Assembly (NCBI GenBank): GCA_910588755.1
Contig: CAJUQZ010000020.1
Location: 1-22,863, forward strand
DNA from: an uncultured Lachnospiraceae bacterium
GTDB taxonomy: Bacteria > Bacillota > Clostridia > Lachnospirales > Lachnospiraceae
Reading direction: 5' to 3'
DNA: 22,863 nt
Shown: positions 1 through 7,775 of the stretch, in pieces
Position numbering within the stretch: position 1 is the stretch's first letter
How the letters are laid out: each line of letters opens with the position of its first letter
Translations under genes and position numbers: made by a program
Notes under the pieces: model-generated
The model's database searches: none
Told to the model about the DNA's origin: nothing
Seen by the model: the letters and a program-made list of their open reading frames with translations, nothing else

Positions 1-2018
1 ATATCAACCCTCTCAAGCAGCTTTCCCGCTGAAAGGTAAATACCTGCCTCATCCGCTTGTATTGCCATCTGCTCTAATGCCTCATATCCGCCTATGTATG
101 CACCCTCCTGCACGTCAATTAATCCAAACTGCGACTTTCCCGTATCATTTGCTGCAAACGCAAAATATTTCCCACAGAAACCTCCAGAAAAACTTTTGTA
201 CTCCGAATCCTCATAGATGATCAAATCATCGTCAGGATTTTCACAATCATAAATGAAAAATCCCCCATTGCTAAAGCTGACTGCAAGCATACTTCCGTCC
301 GCATTTAAGGTAAAAATATCGTTTTTCGCATCTGCAAACTGATCATTTGCTGGCACTGTGAGATGTCTTCCCTCAAAGGAGCGCTCCGCAATCTTTTCCC
401 CGTCTGCACTCTGATATAGCACCGCATAATCGTCATCCCTGTTAACTGCCGCAACAACAGATCTGTCTGCCGAAACCGCAAGCGTTGTCGCAGTCTCTCC
501 CGTCCAAAGCTTCTCCCCTGTCTCAATGTTACAGCAGGTTAGTCCATCCACTCCCGCATAAACGATACATTTGTCATCTATAAACACGCAGTCTGACAAC
601 GCTGATTGCAGTACTGGTAATGAAATCAGCTTATCAAGACTTTCCATATCATATATTGCGGTTTCATATGCATAGACAACTGCAAGGCGTGTCCCATCCG
701 GCGATACCGCAAGATCAAATGGTGCCCCTGGAAGCACTAGCGTATTAAACGCCTTAAAATCCTCCGACAAATCATATATCCCAAGCGCCTCTGTCAACGC
801 CGCCTGCGCCTCCGCTGTCACAGGCGCCTGAAAAATATTGTCTGACGCCGGAATCGCCCGCAAAGCATAGGAGATCGCCGACGAAATATCGCCCTCTGCC
901 AGTGCGTTTGCAGAATACTCAGAGAGTGTAAGCGCCTCCTGGCGCTGCTGTAGCTGCCTCTGCCCTACAAAAGTAAGCGCTGCACCTGCAAGAAACATGG
1001 CACCCAGGCCGAATGCGGATATCACCATATGTCTTTGGTGCCGCACAGCCCTGTTATCTTTTTTATGCAGATGCAGGAATGCAAAAAGCATCTCCTGAGC
1101 AGTCTGATACCGCTCGTCCGGCTGCGGATTCATCGCCTTTTGCAGGATGAAAGAAACCGCTTCACTGCATACCTTGTGATCGAGCGGTTTCACTTCCCTC
1201 GCGTCCTGCGCCGGACGAATACCTGACAGCAGATGATAGAGTGTAGCACCCAGACTGTATATATCGGAACGCACATCAAGCAAAATTCCTTTTGAGGAGC
1301 TTGATGTGCGCTGCACAGCGGATGACAAAATCCCAGACTCTTCATCAACCGTCTCTCCATCGTCAACTGCCGTCTCTCCATCGTCTGGTTTCTTTCTGCC
1401 TTGTAATCCTTCCTTTCGTACAGTTGTCCTTAATGTAGTTCCTGATTTTACTGCCGCTGCCCTGCTGCTTCTGATATAATCTGCACCATAGTGCTCCGGC
1501 GAAGCATAGCCTCTGCTAAAGCCAACCTTTACAGCACCTTCCTCACCCAGTGCAAGCGCGATGTTAAAATCAATCAGGCAGACATCCCCATTTGGACGCA
1601 GCATGATATTGGTGGGCTTGATATCACCATGCAGAATGCCATATGGCGGCCTATTATGCAGATAGTCTAGCGCTTCCAAAAGCTGGCATGCCCACCTGAC
1701 CACATCCGGCTGTGAAGGACGTTCTCCCCGACCGATCATTTTGTCTAAGCTCTCGCCCTCGATGTAATCCATAACTGTATAGACCGTTTCGTCCTCCTGC
1801 ACAAAGTCATAAACCTGTGGTATATAGGTGTGGCTTAGACCCTTTAACAGGTCTACCTCCCTGCGCAGCTTCTCCGCACCCACGCTAAGCTTGCGCTTAT
1901 CCGCCTTTAATACTACCTGTTTTTTTAACCGGGTATGCTCTCCCAAATATACAACGCCGCCCCCGCCGGCTCCGATCTTATCTTTTAATTCATAGATTCC
2001 TGCAATTATCTGCGGCAT
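1..2018 (-). CDS. Membrane-anchored Ser/Thr protein kinase with propeller-like C-terminus (3' end outside window)
   Basis: Eukaryotic-like (Hanks-type) protein kinase, read here for 672 residues and still open at the window edge. Visible kinase motifs are the glycine loop GAGGGGVV (16-23), VVLK with catalytic Lys38, HGDIKPTN (130-137, Asp132), DFN (150-152, Asp150) and SPE (173-175). The alpha-F motif DIYSLG starts at 252, so about 60 extra Ser/Thr/Lys/Asp-rich residues sit between SPE and alpha-F. One transmembrane segment (about 331-352) follows the kinase, then an outside region with beta-propeller-like stretches (for example ETGEKLW and SPDGTRLAVV), probably a sensor or partner-binding domain. 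The ATG at 2018 has a GAAGG ribosome site 7 bases upstream. It lies 32 bases after a small membrane-protein gene and near PP2C and FHA genes, suggesting that it phosphorylates the FHA protein or pilus parts. HGD replaces HRD and DFN replaces DFG, so it is an atypical but probably active kinase. Kinase call sure; targets inferred. Confidence 0.92.
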   Translation of the reverse strand, partial: MPQIIAGIYELKDKIGAGGGGVVYLGEHTRLKKQVVLKADKRKLSVGAEKLRREVDLLKGLSHTYIPQVYDFVQEDETVYTVMDYIEGESLDKMIGRGERPSQPDVVRWACQLLEALDYLHNRPPYGILHGDIKPTNIMLRPNGDVCLIDFNIALALGEEGAVKVGFSRGYASPEHYGADYIRSSRAAAVKSGTTLRTTVRKEGLQGRKKPDDGETAVDDGETVDEESGILSSAVQRTSSSSKGILLDVRSDIYSLGATLYHLLSGIRPAQDAREVKPLDHKVCSEAVSFILQKAMNPQPDERYQTAQEMLFAFLHLHKKDNRAVRHQRHMVISAFGLGAMFLAGAALTFVGQRQLQQRQEALTLSEYSANALAEGDISSAISYALRAIPASDNIFQAPVTAEAQAALTEALGIYDLSEDFKAFNTLVLPGAPFDLAVSPDGTRLAVVYAYETAIYDMESLDKLISLPVLQSALSDCVFIDDKCIVYAGVDGLTCCNIETGEKLWTGETATTLAVSADRSVVAAVNRDDDYAVLYQSADGEKIAERSFEGRHLTVPANDQFADAKNDIFTLNADGSMLAVSFSNGGFFIYDCENPDDDLIIYEDSEYKSFSGGFCGKYFAFAANDTGKSQFGLIDVQEGAYIGGYEALEQMAIQADEAGIYLSAGKLLERVD
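1349..1385. repeat. 16-bp direct repeat, period 21, inside the kinase insert
   Basis: Two perfect copies of CCGTCTCTCCATCGTC at 1349-1364 and 1370-1385, separated by 5 bases. They encode the repeated acidic DDGET element (residues 212-216 and 219-223) in the extra loop of the kinase domain. The period is a multiple of three, so copy-number change would keep the frame. Confidence 0.85.
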
Positions 2019-2050
2019 ACTTTACCTTCACTTCCTGTCAAAACATCTGA

Positions 2051-2209
2051 CTATACTCTCGGTTTTCCATACTCCTGTTCTAACCGGTGTCTCAGTCGTT
2101 TTCCTGTAAATCGAAATACAACCGCACACAGCACAGCCAATACACCCGATACCGCCATCACTGCAATTCCACTATAAAAAATAAGTTCACTTGATAATAA
2201 CTTGTCCAT
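2051..2209 (-). CDS. Small single-pass membrane protein, unknown function
   Basis: A 52-residue protein beginning MDKLLSSELIF, with one hydrophobic helix (about residues 8-31) and a strongly basic tail (GKRLRHRLEQEYGK) that by the positive-inside rule should face the cytoplasm. I chose the ATG at 2209 because a GAGGAGGAG ribosome site lies about 9 bases upstream; an upstream in-frame ATG at 2251 has no comparable site. It is followed after 41 bases (stop to start, 2051 to 2018) by the kinase gene on the same strand, so the two are probably one transcript and the peptide may be an accessory of the kinase or the Tad machine. I do not recognise the family. Confidence 0.65.
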   Translation of the reverse strand: MDKLLSSELIFYSGIAVMAVSGVLAVLCAVVFRFTGKRLRHRLEQEYGKPRV

Positions 2210-2324
2210 CGCAATTTTCTCCTCCTCCCCAGTGCGTGTTTGAAAAATCATTCCTGTTATTTATTTGCCATTTCACAGAGCAGCCTTCCTGGTTTTATGA
2301 AATACACAGCATACAAATATCCTC

Positions 2325-2362
2325 TTGATCATTCTAATATGTATGTGATACTATCTTAACAA
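2325..2362. promoter_or_regulatory. Overlapping divergent promoters between the kinase operon and the prepilin-peptidase-domain gene
   Basis: Rightward: TTGATC (2325-2330), an 18-base spacer, then TGATACTAT, an extended -10 with the hexamer at 2349-2354; the ATG at 2394 follows about 33 bases after the predicted start, with GGAGG at 2381. Leftward: TTGTTA (complement of 2357-2362), a 17-base spacer, then TATTAG (complement of 2334-2339), leaving a leader of about 118 bases before the small membrane protein. The two predicted promoters cover the same bases and could not both be occupied at once. Each has 4/6 matches per hexamer, so this is a moderate prediction. Confidence 0.35.
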
Positions 2363-2393
2363 GAGCATATTACACACACCGGAGGAATTTGAA

Positions 2394-2885
2394 ATGTCTG
2401 ACTTCACATTTTTTATGACACTCTTTATCACCAGCGCCGTCTTTGGCATTACAATGGGCGCATATTTCTGCACAATGGAATACCGTATCCGCGAAAACCT
2501 TCCGCTTGTAACCTCTGACTGCATCTGTCCCTCCTGTGGGCACAGGCTTGCACTTTACCAGCAGATTCCCATATTCGGGTTTTTCCTGCTGAGAGGAAAA
2601 TGCCGGTACTGCAGCACCCCCATTCCAATTCGTTACCCTTTGACGGAATCTGTGTTTTTGATATACTACACACTGACCTACTGCATATTCCACCGCTCTA
2701 TGCCTGTCTTTATCACCTTGTGGTATTTCATGATTATCCTTTCTCTGATGAGGGTCAAACACAATAAGCACTATCACCAGTTATTCAGAAGCCTGTTGAT
2801 TGTCACTACATATCACGCGGTAATCGGACTGTTGTATGCTATCATATATCTGGCCGTTTACGGATCACTCTTTCTAAAACGATAG
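2394..2885 (+). CDS. Stand-alone N-terminal (zinc-cysteine) domain of a prepilin peptidase, no catalytic domain
   Basis: A 163-residue membrane protein matching the N-terminal domain of bifunctional prepilin peptidases (Pfam DiS_P_DiS type). After an N-terminal helix (about 5-25) comes the cytoplasmic loop with CPSC (45-48) and CRYC (70-73), separated by the family-typical ..YQQIPIFGFFLLRGK and followed by IPIRYPLTE. In full-length enzymes the next helix carries the first catalytic Asp; here that region reads LSLMRVKHNKH with no Asp, and no GxGD motif exists. The protein is therefore unlikely to be a peptidase alone. It is the only rightward gene near the tad operon and may help the A24 peptidase encoded at 6380-7030, or have a separate methyl-transfer or scaffold role (inference). 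GGAGG lies 8 bases before the ATG. Its last 28 bases overlap the PP2C gene tail to tail. Confidence 0.85.
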   Translation: MSDFTFFMTLFITSAVFGITMGAYFCTMEYRIRENLPLVTSDCICPSCGHRLALYQQIPIFGFFLLRGKCRYCSTPIPIRYPLTESVFLIYYTLTYCIFHRSMPVFITLWYFMIILSLMRVKHNKHYHQLFRSLLIVTTYHAVIGLLYAIIYLAVYGSLFLKR

Positions 2886-3610
2886 CCCTTGTATACAAAA
2901 ACAAGAATACAGGATACATTATCCCTCTCTCCGCGCTCCTGCACAGTTCTTATTATTTTTTGATTCAAAAGCGCAATATCCTTATTTGATCGCAGCCTGG
3001 TGCGTGCCCGGTCAATATCTTCAAAGCACAGCATCTGAAATAATCCATCCGAACCCAAAATAAATAATTCCTCTGCCCCCGTAATCCCCTTTCCTTTATT
3101 GAGCCAGAGGTCACGGGATTTGCCGATATAATTGGCCAGATACGACTTTAGTTGTCCCTTTTTGTTTCTCTGCACAACCTCATCTGTTGTAAGCTGATAC
3201 ATGCTGTCTTTCACGGCACAAATCCGGCTGTCTCCCACGTGAAAAAGGAAGTATTCCCTGCCCACAAAGAGCATCAATGACATCGTGCAACCAATGGAAA
3301 TATTATTGCTGTCCTGATATTCACATACAATCTCATTTAGCTCATGGATGGTACACTCCAAATCATCTAGAATTTCTTCCCTGGAAACATTGTCACAGCG
3401 TTTTTCCATAGTATCATACCAGTTTTTAACCCCATCTATTACGATTGCTGATGCAAGCTCGCTCATCTCAAAGCTTCCAATACCATCGCATACACAGGCA
3501 ACCGCAAACTCCTGTTTGCCCTTTCTTCTCACAAGGCACACAGCCCTGTCCTGGTTCTTCTTCCTGAAATTTCCCTTATCGCTGACACAGCTTGACAATA
3601 GTTTATACAT
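2858..3610 (-). CDS. PP2C-family Ser/Thr protein phosphatase
   Basis: About 250 residues with the PP2C motifs in order: SDKGNFRKKNQD (10-21), VCDGIGSFE (metal-binding Asp42-Gly43), GCTMSL, FHVGDSRI, LGSDGLF and ERDNVSCILV near the end. It should remove phosphate from Ser/Thr in the cytoplasm, using two Mn/Mg ions. The ATG at 3610 is preceded by AGAGGGG at short spacing; an in-frame TTG at 3625 has no ribosome site, so I prefer the ATG. Only 8 bases separate it from the FHA gene stop, so the two are co-translated or nearly so. Being last in the tad operon and beside a Ser/Thr kinase, it is the natural counter-enzyme to that kinase (inference). Its 3' end overlaps the opposite-strand gene by 28 bases. 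Confidence 0.93.
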   Translation of the reverse strand: MYKLLSSCVSDKGNFRKKNQDRAVCLVRRKGKQEFAVACVCDGIGSFEMSELASAIVIDGVKNWYDTMEKRCDNVSREEILDDLECTIHELNEIVCEYQDSNNISIGCTMSLMLFVGREYFLFHVGDSRICAVKDSMYQLTTDEVVQRNKKGQLKSYLANYIGKSRDLWLNKGKGITGAEELFILGSDGLFQMLCFEDIDRARTRLRSNKDIALLNQKIIRTVQERGERDNVSCILVFVYKGYRFRKSDP

Positions 3611-3618
3611 AAGCCCCT

Positions 3619-5013
3619 CTAACAAACCCGATATGTAATTCCATATTTTTTTGTGAAGGTAATACGATCGCCCCTGTGAATCGGATACCTGCGGTTTGGC
3701 AAAAGCTCCTCGTCATTTAAATATGTATGGTTTTTTGACTCAAGGTCGATCACAAAAAAATCCTCCCCTGCTTTCTCAAACCGTGCATGTCTGCGTCCGA
3801 TAAATGTAAGCGACATGTCAAAATTAAAATCTGCGCTCATTTTTCCTGTCTTGTCATACCGCCCCACCACGGCATATACCCTGCTCATATCTAATTCTAT
3901 CAGCTGCGGTACATTGTCAACCGCACTGCTCTCAAGCCGCATACGCAACTTATCTGTGCTGTCATACACTTCCTCGTCCTCTGCAATCTCTGTATTAAAG
4001 CTCTCCTGTAATGCCTCCTGTGCATAATAATTATTGGAAACTGGCTGCGGCGGCTGGCTGGCCATTGTGGATTCCGCAAAAAGCTCTTTGTCACTAACAG
4101 CCTCCTTCTTAGTCTTCTTATCGCCTTCTAACAGCTTTCCAAAAAAACCTTTTGACTTCTTGTTCTTATCTGCCTTGTTCTCTTTTTTGCTTTCCTTTTT
4201 ACTTTTTTTGCCGCTGTCATCACCAAACAGCTCTGCGCCAATTGCCCCTGCAAGATTATTCTGACCATATCTTTCCGGCTGTACTTCCTTTTCCTGTTTT
4301 TTCTTTTCCTGTATATTTTTTTCCTGTATATTTTTTTCCTGTACTGAAGATTCCGATTTCTGCGGCTGCTTCGTCACTGCTGGCTGCGCCCCGGACACAG
4401 GCATTGTATTTCCCGGCGGTGTCTTTGCTATAGGCGCTGCATTTGCCGGCTGTACCCTGGCGGCGGACGCTGTATTTGCCGGCTGTGCTCTAAGCAGATT
4501 TGTCAGTGCATGCAAGGATGCTTCTTTCCCCATTATGCACCGCATGACGCTTGTAATATATGCGGGATCATCCTCAAGATCGACTTCCATCACAAGCTCA
4601 CCTAGAAATTTCAGCGCCGTCTCCTCCGTATTTGTTTTATTGTCACGAAGCGGCATATAGATGTATTTCACTTTATAGTCATTTTGGTCCACTATGATAT
4701 AATCCCTGTCAAGGTAAATGCTGCGATAATCCAAAAACCAATCCGCGCAATCCATGAAAGGGGCAAGCATATGCTCTAGCAGCTGGTTCAACTCCATTTT
4801 TCTCATTTTAAGCGGCATGTAAGAGAGCCTGATCCCACCCATAATCTCATATCTAAGCTGCAGTTGATTGTCAAAATTAAAAAATCCTATTGGCAGCAAA
4901 AAGGGCGGACAATCATTTCGGACTACCTTAATTGCTGTCTCATCCAAGTTTTGCGGATTACTCACTGTAAATGCTGCATAATTTTTATTTGCCACAACAA
5001 TTTCATTAAACAT
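3619..5013 (-). CDS. FHA-domain protein with conserved clostridial N-terminal domain
   Basis: A 464-residue cytoplasmic protein. Residues 1 to about 180 form a folded domain of the kind found N-terminal to FHA domains in Clostridia (I recall it as DUF6382; not checked). Residues about 185-330 are low complexity: Ala/Pro/Gln-rich, then Gln/Glu/Lys repeats and Lys/Ser-rich stretches. Residues 380-464 are an FHA domain: VVGRYDKT, IGRRHARF, VIDLESKNHTYLNDEEL. FHA domains bind phosphothreonine; the usual NGT is NHT here and the usual Ser before RxH is Gly, so binding strength is uncertain. The ATG at 5013 has AAGGAG 8 bases upstream. It lies 17 bases after the WG-repeat gene and 8 before PP2C. By analogy to kinase/FHA pairs it is the likely phosphorylation reader that recruits or gates the pilus machine (inference). 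Confidence 0.9.
   Translation of the reverse strand: MFNEIVVANKNYAAFTVSNPQNLDETAIKVVRNDCPPFLLPIGFFNFDNQLQLRYEIMGGIRLSYMPLKMRKMELNQLLEHMLAPFMDCADWFLDYRSIYLDRDYIIVDQNDYKVKYIYMPLRDNKTNTEETALKFLGELVMEVDLEDDPAYITSVMRCIMGKEASLHALTNLLRAQPANTASAARVQPANAAPIAKTPPGNTMPVSGAQPAVTKQPQKSESSVQEKNIQEKNIQEKKKQEKEVQPERYGQNNLAGAIGAELFGDDSGKKSKKESKKENKADKNKKSKGFFGKLLEGDKKTKKEAVSDKELFAESTMASQPPQPVSNNYYAQEALQESFNTEIAEDEEVYDSTDKLRMRLESSAVDNVPQLIELDMSRVYAVVGRYDKTGKMSADFNFDMSLTFIGRRHARFEKAGEDFFVIDLESKNHTYLNDEELLPNRRYPIHRGDRITFTKKYGITYRVC
4306..4343. repeat. 15-bp tandem repeat in the FHA linker
   Basis: Unit TTCCTGTATATTTTT occurs at 4306-4320, 4321-4335 and partly at 4336-4343, with a degenerate copy upstream. On the coding strand it gives repeated QEKNI. 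The unit is in frame and contains runs of T, so the linker length is likely to vary between strains. Confidence 0.8.
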
Positions 5014-5030
5014 ATGTTCGCTCCTTGTCT

Positions 5031-6350
5031 TTAAAAATACGAATAATACTGCAATGTCAAAATCTGACACAGCCCCATTTTCTTCACAATCGCACTGCCA
5101 TCATAGAATGGCATTGCCTGCTCATATTCAGGTTCTATTACAAAGACGTTGTTCTTGCTGATATATCCCCATTTTCCTGCGTATTCTACCGCGGCAGTAT
5201 CACAGGACATCGAACATGCATCCTGATATGTATAGGGAATTACTGTCTCCTCCACGCCGTTTGTAAAGCCCCACTTACCGCTCTTGTCTGCGACTGCTAC
5301 CCAGCTTCCTTCCATTCCCTTCGCATCCGCATAGCGAAATTCGTTTAATGCCTCACCCTTCTCATTGATGATAAAATACCCTGCCTGGTCCTTAACCACC
5401 GCGTAACCTGACGCAAACGCCTCCCCATGACTGTTCAATACAACATCATCAAAAATAAAATCCGTAACCTGCCCAGCGCTGGCATCAACAATCCCCCATT
5501 TTCCCTGCTGTTTTACAAAACACAGATTATTGCTGCTTATCACTGCATCGTCATATACCGGGCCTGTGATCTCACCAAAAGTATTAGAATACATCCCATA
5601 CTTCCCATCCTTTTTCGCAATAATGCGCGTACCCGCATACCCAGTCACCTCATCAAGCCCAATCTTATCGATCGCATACCAGTCCCCAATACCATCGATT
5701 AGTGTATATACTCCATTTAACTGTACCACCGCATACTTCCCCGAGAAAGCAAACGCCTTCTCGTAAGCTGCTCCTAACACCTGTCTCGCCCTCAAATCTG
5801 CATATCCCCATTTCTCCTCGCCAAAATACGGGACATATCCATTCGATTGCGGCTGTTTCATCTCCTCAATATTTGATTCTGCAGTCTTTATCTCATACCG
5901 CAGCTGTTCATATAAAGTCTCTAGCTCCTCTGCCCCAGCACACGCACTGATACCTGATTTTAGTACTCCTATCGCGCTTTTCGTGTCCTGTGAATCGATA
6001 TAAAACCGGGCAAGCTCCATATATTCATCCGCCCCTGCCTTCTTCCCATCAATCCTGTCCTCTATCAGGCCATAATATTCATCAAGCTTTCCCGCTTCCT
6101 TGTATGTGGCAAGTATCTTTTCCTCGATCGCCGCATTGTTTTCTGTCTGGTAACTGTCTGCTGCTTCCTGATATTTTGGTATTGCGCGCATATAGAGTTT
6201 GTCATCGAGGAATGCCTGCGCTTGATTTAAAATCATGTTTTGATTCTTGCGCGGATTGCCTGTCACCACAACAACCAACGCAAAAAGCCATCCTGTAATG
6301 AGCAGCAAAATTGTCAAAAATACCAGTAACCGCTTTTTTCTCTTTACCAT
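5031..6350 (-). CDS. Membrane-anchored TPR-like / WG-repeat protein
   Basis: A 439-residue protein with a basic start (MVKRKKR), one transmembrane helix (about 8-30), a helical TPR-like region (about 40-165) and a C-terminal series of WG repeats from about 178: EKWGYADL, GKYGMYSN, GKWGIVDA, GYFIINEKG, GKWGFTNG and GKWGYISK. The bulk should lie outside the membrane. WG repeats form beta-rich binding surfaces; their ligands are mostly unknown. I chose the ATG at 6350, with GGAG 9 bases upstream and the signal anchor directly after it; the frame stays open much further upstream but without a ribosome site or similarity. It sits 29 bases after the prepilin peptidase and 17 before the FHA gene, inside the tad operon, so it may be an external pilus-basal or cell-wall partner (inference). 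Confidence 0.85.
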   Translation of the reverse strand: MVKRKKRLLVFLTILLLITGWLFALVVVVTGNPRKNQNMILNQAQAFLDDKLYMRAIPKYQEAADSYQTENNAAIEEKILATYKEAGKLDEYYGLIEDRIDGKKAGADEYMELARFYIDSQDTKSAIGVLKSGISACAGAEELETLYEQLRYEIKTAESNIEEMKQPQSNGYVPYFGEEKWGYADLRARQVLGAAYEKAFAFSGKYAVVQLNGVYTLIDGIGDWYAIDKIGLDEVTGYAGTRIIAKKDGKYGMYSNTFGEITGPVYDDAVISSNNLCFVKQQGKWGIVDASAGQVTDFIFDDVVLNSHGEAFASGYAVVKDQAGYFIINEKGEALNEFRYADAKGMEGSWVAVADKSGKWGFTNGVEETVIPYTYQDACSMSCDTAAVEYAGKWGYISKNNVFVIEPEYEQAMPFYDGSAIVKKMGLCQILTLQYYSYF

Positions 6351-6379
6351 TACTTTTTCTCCATCCTTCCTCCAAACCT

Positions 6380-7030
6380 TTAAGCCAATCCCATAAAACA
6401 TCTGACAATGACACCCATGTACAGAAACGGGACAAATGGTATATGTGTCTTTCGTGTCACTTTTTTTGCGGCAAGCATAAACAGGGAAAATACCGCACTG
6501 AATATGCAGCCATAAAGCACTGCCCCAACTACATATTCCCCTGTCATATAAATCCCCATAATGACAGCAAGCTTGACATCCCCTGCTCCCATGCTTCCCC
6601 TGCTGATAACATAGCAAAAACCGAAGCTTAGCATACAGAATATCAGTCCCAGCACCACCCCAAGCATGTGGGCCAGCATGGCATTCATATCATAGACGCC
6701 ATATATTCCGATACAGATAATCCAGAGCATCAGCCAGAGCAGTAGGATTTTGTTTGGCACGATGCGCTCCCAATAATCAATCATGCAAAAAACCGACATT
6801 CCGTACACCATCAAGACAAGCATCAGATCCATAAACGCCACATGTCCCTGCCCGTATATACAAACCCCTATACGGCATATTGCCGCCTCCGACAGGGCCA
6901 GCATCATAAATTCCGGCACGGAGCATAAAGGCTTCCTGTAACCGCCAAACCAAATCACAGCTGCATACACAATAGGAAGAAAAATCATCGCTGCTGCCGT
7001 AATCATCACTAACATAACCGAAGTATTCAT
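6380..7030 (-). CDS. tadV: A24-type prepilin peptidase (TadV/CpaA-like)
   Basis: A 216-residue multi-pass membrane aspartyl protease that would cleave the leader of Flp-type prepilins at the cytoplasmic face. The two catalytic aspartates are visible: Asp85 in MIDYWERIVPN and Asp151 in GSMGAGDVKLAVIMG, the GxGD motif. Like TadV and CpaA it lacks the zinc-cysteine N-terminal domain; a stand-alone protein resembling that domain is encoded at 2394-2885. Its ATG overlaps the TGA of the preceding TadE/F-like gene (ATGA), which indicates translational coupling. It has six or so predicted helices and normal length for this subfamily. Confidence 0.92.
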   Translation of the reverse strand: MNTSVMLVMITAAAMIFLPIVYAAVIWFGGYRKPLCSVPEFMMLALSEAAICRIGVCIYGQGHVAFMDLMLVLMVYGMSVFCMIDYWERIVPNKILLLWLMLWIICIGIYGVYDMNAMLAHMLGVVLGLIFCMLSFGFCYVISRGSMGAGDVKLAVIMGIYMTGEYVVGAVLYGCIFSAVFSLFMLAAKKVTRKTHIPFVPFLYMGVIVRCFMGLA

Positions 7031-7773
7031 TTTGCGTAAGTTCCCCCATCCCCGTCAAGCCATGCCGGAACGACCGCCCTCTGCACAATATGGATGGAAG
7101 GATCCTCAAACAAAAGACGGAAGAAATAGACATCCAAATCGTACTTCACGACAATGTCTATCATTTTGAGTTCAGTGTCCGTAAAAATGGTACTATCGCT
7201 AAAATCCATTCCATCTATGCCATCCCGCACGCCATATGCTTCTAGGTATTCATTTGCACTCTGACCCCCGCTGCCTAAAAAAGATGTATCTAAATAGTTT
7301 AGGACAAGTGGCTTTGCAATGAGTTCTGCCAATGCGCCTTTTCCTATATCCTCTGCTTTTCCCATACAGTAGTAAACAAGATTCCTGACAAATGTCTGTG
7401 GACTGCTCGCAAGCTCCCTTCCGCTGTCTATTGCGCCTGTAAAGTCTTCTTTGGTGACACTGCCGTCTTCAAGCTTTGCGCGTGCGGTCTCGATATCCTC
7501 CAAAAATGCTGTAATCTCTGTTGTACCTGACGCGATGTCCTCGTTAAGCTTTCCGTCTGCATCCCGGATTGTCAGCGCCTGATAAAAATACGTATAGGCG
7601 GAAAGCTCATTTGCCGTCTCATAGAGCGCCACCTGGATCTTGCTGTGAACCACAAAAATATTGATAAAAGATATAATCCCTAATATTACTAATATAAACG
7701 GTACAAGGCAGAGCACCGCCTCCACAGTCAACATACCGTCTTCATTGTCTCTTTTGCAGTGTGTACTACTCAT
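7027..7773 (-). CDS. TadE/F-like pseudopilin
   Basis: A 248-residue protein with the pseudopilin N-terminus: a short charged leader, then a Gly (EDGMLTVEAVLCLVPFILV) followed by a hydrophobic helix. Glu sits at +5 after the Gly, as needed for processing by prepilin peptidase and as seen in TadE and TadF. The rest (about 45-248) is an outside domain without recognisable motifs and few cysteines. GAGG lies 9 bases before the ATG. Only 2 bases separate it from the large TadG-like gene, and its stop overlaps the peptidase start. It is probably a minor pilin or an assembly-initiating subunit. Confidence 0.8.
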   Translation of the reverse strand: MSSTHCKRDNEDGMLTVEAVLCLVPFILVILGIISFINIFVVHSKIQVALYETANELSAYTYFYQALTIRDADGKLNEDIASGTTEITAFLEDIETARAKLEDGSVTKEDFTGAIDSGRELASSPQTFVRNLVYYCMGKAEDIGKGALAELIAKPLVLNYLDTSFLGSGGQSANEYLEAYGVRDGIDGMDFSDSTIFTDTELKMIDIVVKYDLDVYFFRLLFEDPSIHIVQRAVVPAWLDGDGGTYAK

Positions 7774-7775
7774 AT

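Noticed and set aside
2370..2777. 135-residue leftward open frame opposite the prepilin-peptidase-domain gene
   Set aside because: Antisense shadow of a gene with clear family motifs; no ribosome site and no recognisable domain.
4034..4433. Phe/Ser/Pro-rich rightward frames opposite the FHA gene
   Set aside because: They are the complement of the Lys/Glu/Ala/Pro linker; the composition reflects that low-complexity coding region.
6351..6617. N-terminal extension of the WG-repeat protein
   Set aside because: The extension overlaps the A24 peptidase gene in another frame; the ATG at 6350 has a good ribosome site and begins a typical signal anchor.
5990..6631. Rightward frames of about 100 residues across the WG-repeat and peptidase genes
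   Set aside because: Overlap two strongly supported leftward genes and lack start signals.
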